This document shows positions 1 through 8,112 of a stretch of 17,064 nt of DNA, piece after piece. The first letter of the stretch is position 1, and every line of letters starts with the position of its first letter. Made by a program: the position numbers and the translations under genes. The notes below the pieces were generated by a model. The model ran no database searches and was not told the DNA's origin. It worked only from the letters and a program-made list of their open reading frames with translations. The stretch spans positions 1 to 17,064 of the forward strand of contig CAZNMO010000102.1 of assembly GCA_964574195.1 (NCBI GenBank), in the 5' to 3' direction. The stretch comes from BRH-c25 sp964574195 (GTDB lineage: Bacteria > Bacillota > Clostridia > Lutisporales > Lutisporaceae).

Positions 1-715
1 TTTTTAGTTCTTTTAAGATAGAGTTTATTTGATTATCAAATTCATCCAGCTTTTCGTTCAAATCGTCTAGTCTTTCATGTTGTTTTTCAGCCATTTTGAA
101 TTTCAAGTCAATATTCTTTTCAATTTCTGCATCAAGTTGTTTGTCTAGGGAATCCAGTATAGATTTTATAATATCTAGAGTTTGTGTTTCTTCACTGTTT
201 AGAGCGTTTGTGAACTTTTTGTCACATAAATTAGCGTATATCTTTAGAAATTCAGTATACTTGTTATCAAGCCATTTATCAATTTTACTTCTTTCTATTG
301 AGTCAAGTATTTCCTTTAATGCTTTTTCGGGATCATATGCAATATCCCTTTTTTCAATAAATCCATCAAAATCAAGCACGGCGCCTTCATATTTTCTCGC
401 GGTAAAAGCTATCCTAGGTATACTTCTATTCTTTAACATCAGCCAAGCACTTAAGAGGGTTCCTGTGTAATCAGTTTTAAGCTCATAATCAATCAAGACC
501 GCATCAATATCCTCATTAATATCAATATCAAGTATACTATTTATATCAAAGTTTTCTACACTGCTAGGAAAAGTATTAAGATATACTACTTTTCCGATAG
601 TTTCTCCATTGTCATAATATAATAATTCTTCAATTTGTCTCTCAACTTCGTTTTTCTCATCATCAATAACCAATAGGTTTATTTTTCTTTCAGTCGATTT
701 GCTATCGGCAGTCAT
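1..715 (-). CDS. Receiver-domain (response-regulator-like) protein, 3' end beyond window
   Basis: The frame is open from an ATG at 715 to the left edge, giving 238 residues with no stop, so the gene is partial at its C-terminus. A GAGGTG ribosome binding site (721-726) sits 5 nt upstream of the ATG. Residues about 12-125 look like a CheY-type receiver: the acidic pair is D18/D19 in LLVIDDE, the putative phospho-acceptor is D76 in AVLIDYEL, the switch Thr is T105 in IAFTARK, and the conserved Lys is K122 in GFIEKRD. Residues about 180-238 are rich in Glu, Lys, Leu and Asp and look like a coiled coil, not a winged-helix DNA-binding domain. The gene follows the dual-ATPase gene by 2 nt, so the two are almost certainly co-transcribed and translationally coupled. 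By family analogy it could receive a phosphoryl group from that protein. The output domain is not visible. Confidence 0.75.
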   Translation of the reverse strand, partial: MTADSKSTERKINLLVIDDEKNEVERQIEELLYYDNGETIGKVVYLNTFPSSVENFDINSILDIDINEDIDAVLIDYELKTDYTGTLLSAWLMLKNRSIPRIAFTARKYEGAVLDFDGFIEKRDIAYDPEKALKEILDSIERSKIDKWLDNKYTEFLKIYANLCDKKFTNALNSEETQTLDIIKSILDSLDKQLDAEIEKNIDLKFKMAEKQHERLDDLNEKLDEFDNQINSILKELK

Positions 716-717
716 AG

Positions 718-3017
718 TTACACCTCACTATCAAATGGTATTTGGATTCTAAATTTGGTTGTTGGAAAATCATCCTCAAGTATTATTGTACCGCCATATT
801 GCTTCAATGTATCTTCAATTATTGATAAACCTAAACCTGTACCATGTTTATGTGTAGTAAACATAGGCTCAAATACGTGCTCCCTATCCTTTGCCTCTAT
901 CGGTTTTCCAGAGTTTACTGAATCAATGATAATAGAAGTATCATCCACATCTATAATAATCTTAAAGAATCTGTTCTCTTGAGGTCCTTGAGTTAGAGCT
1001 TTATATGCATTAGTAATTAGGTTTGTAATAATAGACTCAAAATCGCCATAATACCCTTTTACTATCACATCTTTATCAGTTTTATTCAATAATTCAATAT
1101 TTACGTTTATATCTTTAAATGAATGGCTGAATCCATTTATTGCATCTTGAAACACCTTAATCAAGCTCAAGCTCTCCTCTTTTTCTTGTTTCTCCCTCAT
1201 TAAGTACCCTCTGAAAAAATCTGCTTTTTGATTTGCAGAATTCAAATATCTTTCAGTATCTGTTAAATCCTTGAGTACCTTTTCGTCTATAAGTCTAATA
1301 ACTTCAGGTGATCTATNNNNNNNNNNACTCTCCTTACTGCAAGAAAAGAGATTAGAATCAGTTTTTCTGTTTCGTGTCCAAATTGTGCTGCACTAATGCC
1401 CAGTGTAGCAATATTTCTATATATTTGGAGTTCTCTTTCTCTAAAGTTTTCTTTTTCATTTAGCCGCTCTTTTAATAATTGAATTTCTGTCTCCATCTTT
1501 TCAGCAGCAGCTTTAATCCTCTCATAGTCTTTTTCTGTATCATCTATTATTTCTGTAAAATTGTTATCAGTTGTAGTTGATCCTTCATGAGTTTTAATCT
1601 CTTTACTAGTTTCGTCTTCTTCTAAATCTGTGTTTTTATTCGATTTAGCTTCTATTTCTACTCTTTTTTCATGAAGTTTTTGACTACCGAAATCTACGGC
1701 CTTTTTCAGTTCTGTACTAGCATCTACTACTTTGGTATATATCTCTTCTCGTTTATCTCTTTCATCCTTTAGCGCTTTTCTTACTTCAACAAATGAAGCA
1801 TACGTATAATAATCAAATACAGTATTTATAAACTGTACCAGGTCGTTAAATTCTACAGTATCATACAGGTTTTCACGGCTAAGAACATCCTGTAAGCCAG
1901 GATTATTATCTCTCCCTATTTTTACTCCTCCAATTACTTGATTGGTACTAAGTCTATATTCTGGAGAAGCAACCCTCTTTAGGTTTAGCCTAAGCCAGTC
2001 GTTATCGGGATCTCCAAATGGCTTTACTCTAAATTCATCCCTGTAAATTTTTATACCTGAGTAATCATCTAGCATCTTTGTAAGATAAGTTCTATCTATA
2101 TCTAAACCTTTGTAAAGTCTTGCATCTCTTAGGAATGCATATGCCTCAAATATCACAGGACCACATGTATATCTGAGTTCATCACGTTTTAAAGTTCTCT
2201 CATACTTTAGTTTTGTTTCTTTACCTCTATGCTTTTCGCGTATTCTTAGTTCTAACTCCAGCTTAGCATCACCATTTTCGAATATTTCACCATATAATCT
2301 AGCATGATAATAATCCAAGAATTTTTTATGAAAATCTCCTGACTTATTCGGGTAATCATTACATACAAAATTAATATTAACGTCAGCAGAAAAGTTGGTA
2401 GATAATCTTCCAATATCAATTGGTACTAATAAAAAAAGTTCTTTCCTGAGTTCTGCAATGTCAGTTTCTGTCCAGGCATCCCTTAAGCCCTCTAATACAA
2501 TTCTTGTTCCCTTTCTTTCTTTTGGAACAGTATTGTATCTTATAGGGTGCTTAATTTCATTGAAGTATTTCGTTTGGTTTTCATATTTATTCCAATCTAT
2601 GTAGAGTTCTAATAGTGTATTACTATCTGCAGTTGTAGTTTCAATAATCGCCTTTTCTGCAAGTCTTTCAACAGAAAATCTACCAATACCTTTTTCACCC
2701 AGCTTTCGTCTTCCACTTTTTGTTCTCTTTTCAATTAATTTGTTTTCTGTCCCTACAACCATCCACTTATTTTTTAAATCCTCAACTGTCATTCCGTCTC
2801 CGTCATCTTCTATTATTAACCGACTTGTACCAGTTTTTAGGTTTTCAAATACAATGTTTATAACCTTTGAGTCTGCATCATATGAATTTTTTACTAGCTC
2901 TAAAACAGCAATTATTGGGTTGGAAATTAATTGACGTCCTATTAATTGACTAAATCTCGAACTAATATTAAAGCCTATATCAGTGAGTCGGCTATCGTAT
3001 TTATTCATATCCGTCAA
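718..3017 (-). CDS. Dual GHKL ATPase: N-terminal MutL/Hsp90-like ATPase, coiled coil, C-terminal histidine-kinase-like domain
   Basis: This is one gene of about 765 residues crossed by a 10-N gap. N-terminal GHKL signatures are visible: N-box LVKNSYDAD (about residue 44), DDGDGM (about 72) and GEKGIGRFS (about 107). A charged coiled coil follows (about 405-545), then an H-box-like segment with FGHE (about 555). After the gap comes a second GHKL domain with N-box NLITNAYKAL, F-box VFEPMFTTH and G2 box HGTGLGLSII; its G1 region reads DSVNSGKPI, a weak version of DxGxG. The start is uncertain. TTG at 3017 lies 6 nt after a GGGTGGTG ribosome binding site; GTG at 3029 and ATG at 3008 are alternatives. 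The gene begins 15 nt after the methylase gene and ends 2 nt before the receiver gene. GHKL ATPases are known in restriction-modification operons and in sensor kinases; the exact function here is inferred. Confidence 0.75.
1317..1326. other. Assembly gap (10 N) inside the dual-ATPase gene
   Basis: Ten Ns separate the coiled-coil/H-box part from the C-terminal kinase-like part of the ATPase gene. The frame before the gap and the frame after it differ by a phase that ten bases cannot join, so the true gap length is not ten. Reading the second frame back to the gap edge gives a sensible continuation (SPEVIRLIDEKVLKDL), which supports one intact gene over a real frameshift. Confidence 0.95.
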
Positions 3018-3032
3018 AACGCACACCACCCT

Positions 3033-4991
3033 TTATAATTTATCAATGCTACTTTTGAAACCATAAGTACTATATATAAGACTATCAATATCTTTTAGAA
3101 GGATGTTGGTTTCTTTGCTACCGTTTAATATTGCACTTACTAGCCCTTCGACCTTTTCTATTTGATCAAATTTTAAAGGTAGCAGATTTAGCTCTGTTAC
3201 AGATATCTGAGTGTTACAAGCAATTTGAGACATTATAATATTTAGTAATTCCGAGTTCAACAGCCCTAATATATAGTAATAAGATACCGTTGAGGTTTCC
3301 TTAAATTTTTTAATGAAGTTAATATGGTTCTCTATAAAATATTCCTCTTCATTATTATAGTAACATGCACCTATTCTGTTTTTTTGTTCCTTGGAGCTTG
3401 TCCTCTTAACAAGAATACAATTACCGATATTCACTATATTACTTAGTGCACCATCCTTAAGAGCATATTGTAAATCACCATCTTTATTACCATTTAAGGT
3501 TAGCCTATATTGTGCAATATTGTTAGACCATATTAGTTTCCTTGTATTATCTATTGGTTCGTTAATTAAGTGATCTTTAACTTGATTCCATACTAATTGT
3601 CCTGTATGTACTTCGTACCCGGTTGAATCTTCCCCGAAAAACTTACAATTCTTATAAGCTTTGTTAATTAATGAATAATACTTTTTTTCTGTGCATACAA
3701 GCAAAATATCATAATTTCTTATACTCCTTACAACATCTTTGTATCTTACTAATATTCTATTATTAAATTTCTTAACCTTTAGGAGTTCCTTATTTGTCAC
3801 ATTCTTAATTTCAATCATTTTATTCTTGTCTTCGTTTAACTCTTTTATTAAGCAAATAATCATCACACCTTGAAGTGCATTATAAAAATTAGTTTTTCTA
3901 CAATCAAACGAAACAATATTAGTTATTGTACAATTATTAAAAATATATCTTCTTAATGCTAAAAAGTACGCCCCTGACTTTATTGATTCTGGTATTATTA
4001 CGCCAAGCTTCCCACCCCTTCTAAGAAGCTTAATGCATAAATACAAAAACAATCCATAAGTGTTTTGTTGCCCTTTTAGTATATCCTTAAAAAAACGCCT
4101 TTGCTGTTTTGTTAAGTTAGTTGCTTTAAAATATGGTGGGTTCCCTACTATATAATCAAATCCCTGATTATGTGCTCCTTTAGCCTGTTTTAATTCGATT
4201 ATAGATTGGTCCTCTACATATTCAATATCATTGGTTAAGTTCTTTAGTGAATCAGTTATGTAGAGACTAAAGCTAATTTTAACTTTATGTGGTTCTTTAA
4301 TTATTGGTAATAATTGAACTAAAAGATTTGATTTTGCAATATATACAGAGAAGTCTTTAATATCCATTCCATATAAATTGCTCTTGATTATTTCCATTAT
4401 AGAATCTGTAGATAACCCATTCTTATAAGCAATATTTATAATTCGGTTCGCAATCCTCGTTAAGAAACTTCCAGTTCCGCAAGCTGGATCGAGGAAACGT
4501 ACATTAAGAATTTCAGGGTTTGATTCATTTACACCTAGGTTATCAAGTATCTCATCTATAATTGATTCTGCGGTATAAAACTGCCCATACTCCCTTTTAT
4601 CATCGTCTTTTATATAAAACTGATATATTTTACCAATAAAATCAAAATCAATATTCTTATAATTATAACTAAATATTAGAGTAGTTACCCTATTTATAAA
4701 TATTTGTGAAAAATTAAAATCATAGCACTTACCTAACTCATATACTTCTTTAAAAACAGGATTTATATTCTTGAGTTCGTTTATTATAAAACTAATATCT
4801 ATATCATCATGTGAAAACCGAATAATATCATTATCTATACATGCTTTAATAATAAATATCTCATTAATCAATTTAAATATTTTACGCTCGTCTTCCCCTG
4901 TCTCTAGGTTAATAACTCCCTCTTCTTCCATTATTAAATCAAGTTTTTCCTTTATCTTGTATATGTCATCAATTGATAGCGATTTAGTCAT
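3033..4991 (-). CDS. N6-adenine DNA methylase with C-terminal target-recognition domain
   Basis: This protein of 652 residues would transfer a methyl group from S-adenosylmethionine to the N6 of adenine in DNA. Visible motifs are GQFYTA (136-141), typical of N6_Mtase proteins, SAM-binding motif I DPACGTGSF (168-176), and catalytic motif IV NPPY (284-287). The order I before IV indicates the gamma class. The C-terminal part (about 400-640), with RTSSKEQ and LLNSELLNII, resembles the TaqI-like specificity domain. No PD-(D/E)xK nuclease motif is seen in the N-terminal 130 residues. I chose the ATG at 4991 because an AAGGTGG ribosome binding site lies 7 nt upstream; an in-frame ATG at 5030 lacks one. 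It is the first gene of the minus-strand operon and is divergent from tnsA. It could be the modification half of a restriction or BREX-like system, or an orphan methylase. Confidence 0.85.
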   Translation of the reverse strand: MTKSLSIDDIYKIKEKLDLIMEEEGVINLETGEDERKIFKLINEIFIIKACIDNDIIRFSHDDIDISFIINELKNINPVFKEVYELGKCYDFNFSQIFINRVTTLIFSYNYKNIDFDFIGKIYQFYIKDDDKREYGQFYTAESIIDEILDNLGVNESNPEILNVRFLDPACGTGSFLTRIANRIINIAYKNGLSTDSIMEIIKSNLYGMDIKDFSVYIAKSNLLVQLLPIIKEPHKVKISFSLYITDSLKNLTNDIEYVEDQSIIELKQAKGAHNQGFDYIVGNPPYFKATNLTKQQRRFFKDILKGQQNTYGLFLYLCIKLLRRGGKLGVIIPESIKSGAYFLALRRYIFNNCTITNIVSFDCRKTNFYNALQGVMIICLIKELNEDKNKMIEIKNVTNKELLKVKKFNNRILVRYKDVVRSIRNYDILLVCTEKKYYSLINKAYKNCKFFGEDSTGYEVHTGQLVWNQVKDHLINEPIDNTRKLIWSNNIAQYRLTLNGNKDGDLQYALKDGALSNIVNIGNCILVKRTSSKEQKNRIGACYYNNEEEYFIENHINFIKKFKETSTVSYYYILGLLNSELLNIIMSQIACNTQISVTELNLLPLKFDQIEKVEGLVSAILNGSKETNILLKDIDSLIYSTYGFKSSIDKL

Positions 4992-5101
4992 TTTGATTCC
5001 ACCTTTTACTTTGCTATGTATTAAGCTCATAAATTTATTGATGTCCTGCAGGAAAAGTATTAATTTAATAATTCTGTTATTAGTGTAAAAATCCTTCTAT
5101 A

Positions 5102-5129
5102 TTTATATAGTATTGATAAAATTTGTCAA
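5102..5129 (-). promoter_or_regulatory. Sigma-A-type promoter of the methylase operon
   Basis: On the minus strand, TTGACA (5124-5129) and TATAAA (5102-5107) are separated by 16 nt. Transcription would start near 5095 and leave a leader of about 100 nt before the methylase ATG at 4991. This is the only strong promoter seen for the methylase-ATPase-receiver operon. Confidence 0.6.
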
Positions 5130-5131
5130 TA
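5111..5131. promoter_or_regulatory. Palindrome overlapping the methylase-operon promoter (possible operator)
   Basis: The arms TATTGA (5111-5116) and TCAATA (5126-5131) are inverted, and the inner AAA/TTT also pairs, so 9 of 10 symmetric positions match around A5121. The palindrome covers the -35 hexamer and part of the spacer, a typical repressor position. The sequence is AT-rich, so chance is possible. No dedicated regulator gene is visible. Confidence 0.35.
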
Positions 5132-5162
5132 TCGGGGTCTGGAGTTTTACTAATAAGACAGA

Positions 5163-5223
5163 CTACAATTATGAGATTAGAATCGAAATATGGGATATTA
5201 AATATTTGATTTATTCTACAATT
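5163..5223. repeat. CTACAATT direct repeat with 53-bp period upstream of tnsA
   Basis: CTACAATT occurs at 5163-5170 and again at 5216-5223, followed by loosely similar bases (TGA then ATT). The 53-bp spacing equals the 53-54-bp spacing of the repeats downstream of tniQ. Upstream of tnsA is the expected place for a Tn7-like right end with TnsB sites. A TGTCAATAT sequence beginning at 5124 has the TGT expected of such a terminus. The rest of the 321-bp gap between the methylase and tnsA genes shows no gene, and no convincing tnsA promoter was found. Confidence 0.3.
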
Positions 5224-5312
5224 TGATATTTCCAAATAATGATAGCTGGAATAAAGTATAAAAGCTAGAAAAGTAGGAAAAATGCTATTAAATTGTCAGG
5301 TGGTGCATATTA

Positions 5313-6065
5313 ATGATATGGAAAGATATTGATGAAGAGTTCTCCCCCAAGAGGAAAATAAAGAATAGTAAGAATAGATACCGCAATGCAACTGGTTCAT
5401 TTAAAAGTGCTATCATGAACAGAATTGTTGAATATGAATCGTTCTCAGAGTGCCTTTTTTATTATAACCTGGAGCAAGAATCTGATAAGGTATTAAGATA
5501 TTATCCTCAGCCTGTAGAAATTCCAATTCCTTATATTAATATGAGGAAAAGTGAGATGGAATATTGGTATCATATTCCCGATTGTCTAGTTTTTTTAAAA
5601 AGCAGCTTGCCTTTACTTTGCGAAATTAAGCATTCTCGAGAATGTTTACGTGATACAGAAAACCAGCTAAGATTTCGTTATGCATACAGATATGCTAATG
5701 AAAGAGGTTGGAAATATACTATTTTTATTAGGAATGAGTTAAGCGAAATAGAGATTAAAAACATGCAAATACTCATGGGATATAGAAATAAGCAATCTTA
5801 TTATAATCTTTATGTTGAGTTAATTTTAAATATTCTCTCAGAAAATGGCCCGATTTCAATATACGAATTAACCAAGGAAGCTTCTACTGATGTAGATTAT
5901 CGACTTATTATACCCGTAGTATATCACTTAATGTTTACTAAAAAAATTTCTTACGATAAGAATCATATTATTAATCCTTGCACTCTAGTCTACAGAAATG
6001 ATAACAGAGTTGGAGATGATTTTATTGCTCGCACAAATGTACATTGGAATGCTATTTGTTTATGA
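5313..6065 (+). CDS. tnsA: TnsA-family transposon endonuclease
   Basis: This protein of 250 residues is close to the length of Tn7 TnsA (273). TnsA is a type-II-restriction-like nuclease that cuts the 5' ends of the transposon, so that with TnsB the element is fully excised. The catalytic set is readable: E46 in SFSECLFYYNLE, D90 in YHIPDCLV, and E104-I-K106 in LLCEIK, matching the family E...D...ExK pattern. Residues about 170-250 look like the C-terminal winged-helix domain that contacts TnsC, including an ISIYELTKEA helix. The ATG at 5313 is supported by an AGGTGG ribosome binding site 8-9 nt upstream. It is the first gene of the tns operon. TnsA presence argues for cut-and-paste movement and against the replicative route of TnsA-less relatives. 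Confidence 0.88.
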   Translation: MIWKDIDEEFSPKRKIKNSKNRYRNATGSFKSAIMNRIVEYESFSECLFYYNLEQESDKVLRYYPQPVEIPIPYINMRKSEMEYWYHIPDCLVFLKSSLPLLCEIKHSRECLRDTENQLRFRYAYRYANERGWKYTIFIRNELSEIEIKNMQILMGYRNKQSYYNLYVELILNILSENGPISIYELTKEASTDVDYRLIIPVVYHLMFTKKISYDKNHIINPCTLVYRNDNRVGDDFIARTNVHWNAICL

Positions 6066-8112
6066 CGGAAAGAGATATAAAGTACTTTCATGTATTCCTC
6101 CATCAATAAAAGCACAGAGGTATGAAGATGATCTTGAAATAGTTGAGTTCAGGTTAGAGATGTTAATGAAGGAAAATACATTTCGTATATTAGACCGTAA
6201 ACAGAATTACTTAAAGAAAACATCACTAACTACTGAGCTAGATTTAATCCCCGAAGAAAAAAGAAATGAAGTCACTAGAAAATTAGATCTAGTGAAGCCT
6301 CTTATACTCTATCAAGAGAGCTCTATAGGAAATATAAGATCGAAGAAGGAATTTGAGGAGAAATATTATAGCTTATTAGGTATCGAAGAAAATACTAAGC
6401 TAAATATATCAATAATCATTAAAATTATATCATCAAAATTCAACCTATCCGTTCGTACATTATGGAATTATTGGAATCAATGGAATAATGCTGGTATTGA
6501 AGGTTTAGTTACAAAGAAAGGCTCTGGAATAGATAAACGAAAAGACAATTGTTACTTAGAGCTTAGAGATCCCAAAAACAAGGACTTAGTAATTGATAGA
6601 ATACCGTCAAGGCTCACAAAGAATCAAATATCTATAATACAACAAGTGGTCGAGCAATATTATTTAAAAGAAAAAAAACCGAGTGTGAAAGAAATTATTG
6701 ACTTGATAGAAATATTCTGTAATAAAGAAATTCCTCCCGTGCCAATGCCAAGCCAACCTACTTTATATAAAATGGTTCAAAAAATTAACCCAAAACTAAA
6801 AGCACTCTATCGCGACGGCCAAGAGGTCTATGAAAGTAAATATGAATTAGTTGAAAGTGGCTCTTCTAATGAAATAGCTTTGTATCCACTTCATATTGTT
6901 CAGATTGATCATACTTTGCTTGATGAAGATGTACTTGACGATGAGAGAAAATGTGTTATTGGCAGACCATGGATAACACTAGGTATTGATGTATTTAGTA
7001 GAATGCCATGGTGCCTATACATTTCTTTTGAAGCCCCATCAGCAAATGTTGTAAGAAAAGCGATAATACATGGTGTTTTACCTAAGGACTCTAAGCGAAC
7101 TAACCAAACTGATAATGAATGGATAGCTTGGGGAATCCCGTCCATCATATATACAGATAATGGGTCAAGCTTTAACAATGTGCAACTGAAGAGAATCGTT
7201 GACGATATATTACTATCGGAATTACGCAGAAGACCGGTGAAAGTTCCTCATTATGGTGCAGTTATAGAACGTTATTTTGGAACAATTAACACAGAACTAA
7301 TACACCGTCTTGCCGGCACAAGAAAATCTAATATAAAAGATTTAGGTGTTTATGAATCTGAAAAAGAGGCCTGCCTTACCCTTTCGGCTTTGAAGGATAT
7401 TTTAACAATATACTTGACTGATATTTATCCATATGAACAACATAAAGGTCTACCGCTTGATACCCCTACTCCTATACTTAGGTATCTTGAGGGTTTAGAA
7501 AAAGCAGGATTTCCAAGGTTTATTGCACCTGGTGATGAAAACAAGTTTCTGCTTGACTTAATACCAGAGTATTTTTTATCTGTAACTAGAGAAGGTATAC
7601 AGCACGATAATATAAGATACCATACTCCAGAGATTAGACATCTGGTAATGGGAAAAAATCAGAAATATAGAGTGAAAATTGATCCTGATGATATTTCATA
7701 TTGCTTTATATTTGATGATCAAACTCACCGGTGGATTAAGGTATTAGCATCAATACCTAACTACACTGATATTGCTGGGATGAACTCATATACATGGAAA
7801 AAAGTTAGGAAAGAAATGCTTGCTGAAGGAAAAAATAAAGTTTCCAGCCTTACTAAGCCTGATGCTGTATTAAAAGCAAAAAGCAAGATAATCAGCAAGA
7901 TTAATCAAGAATATACTGCAACGAGATCAGCAAGGAGACAAAAAGAGTTAGTGTCAATGACAGACATACCGAACATAGATAATGTTAAAGAAATGTATAA
8001 GGTAGATAAGCCAGAGATAGAAAATTGGGCTTATAATACAATAAAACTTAATAGCCAAGTAAAAGTGGATTTTCAGGAAGATGGTGAGTTATTTGGGTTT
8101 AGAGAATACTAG
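5998..8112 (+). CDS. tnsB: TnsB-family DDE transposase
   Basis: This Mu/retroviral-integrase-type transposase of up to 704 residues would bind the transposon ends and carry out 3' cutting and strand transfer. An N-terminal helix-turn-helix region is visible around NLSVRTLWNYWNQWNNAG (about residues 150-167). The catalytic triad is intact: D304 in VQIDHT, D387 in IYTDNGSSF and E424 in VIERYFGTI, with 36 residues between the second Asp and the Glu. A Mu-C-like beta domain follows (about 540-600), then a basic tail that in relatives contacts TnsC. The start is uncertain. ATG 5998 overlaps tnsA by 68 bp; ATGs at 6016, 6037 and 6049 are in frame, and none has an ideally spaced ribosome binding site, although GGAG abuts 6016. 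The 3' end overlaps tnsC, consistent with translational coupling. Confidence 0.9.
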   Translation: MITELEMILLLAQMYIGMLFVYDGKRYKVLSCIPPSIKAQRYEDDLEIVEFRLEMLMKENTFRILDRKQNYLKKTSLTTELDLIPEEKRNEVTRKLDLVKPLILYQESSIGNIRSKKEFEEKYYSLLGIEENTKLNISIIIKIISSKFNLSVRTLWNYWNQWNNAGIEGLVTKKGSGIDKRKDNCYLELRDPKNKDLVIDRIPSRLTKNQISIIQQVVEQYYLKEKKPSVKEIIDLIEIFCNKEIPPVPMPSQPTLYKMVQKINPKLKALYRDGQEVYESKYELVESGSSNEIALYPLHIVQIDHTLLDEDVLDDERKCVIGRPWITLGIDVFSRMPWCLYISFEAPSANVVRKAIIHGVLPKDSKRTNQTDNEWIAWGIPSIIYTDNGSSFNNVQLKRIVDDILLSELRRRPVKVPHYGAVIERYFGTINTELIHRLAGTRKSNIKDLGVYESEKEACLTLSALKDILTIYLTDIYPYEQHKGLPLDTPTPILRYLEGLEKAGFPRFIAPGDENKFLLDLIPEYFLSVTREGIQHDNIRYHTPEIRHLVMGKNQKYRVKIDPDDISYCFIFDDQTHRWIKVLASIPNYTDIAGMNSYTWKKVRKEMLAEGKNKVSSLTKPDAVLKAKSKIISKINQEYTATRSARRQKELVSMTDIPNIDNVKEMYKVDKPEIENWAYNTIKLNSQVKVDFQEDGELFGFREY

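Noticed and set aside
5223..5262. tnsA promoter from TTGATA (5223) and TATAAA (5257)
   Set aside because: The spacing is 28 nt, too long for a sigma-A promoter, and no better -35 pairs with the TATAAA.
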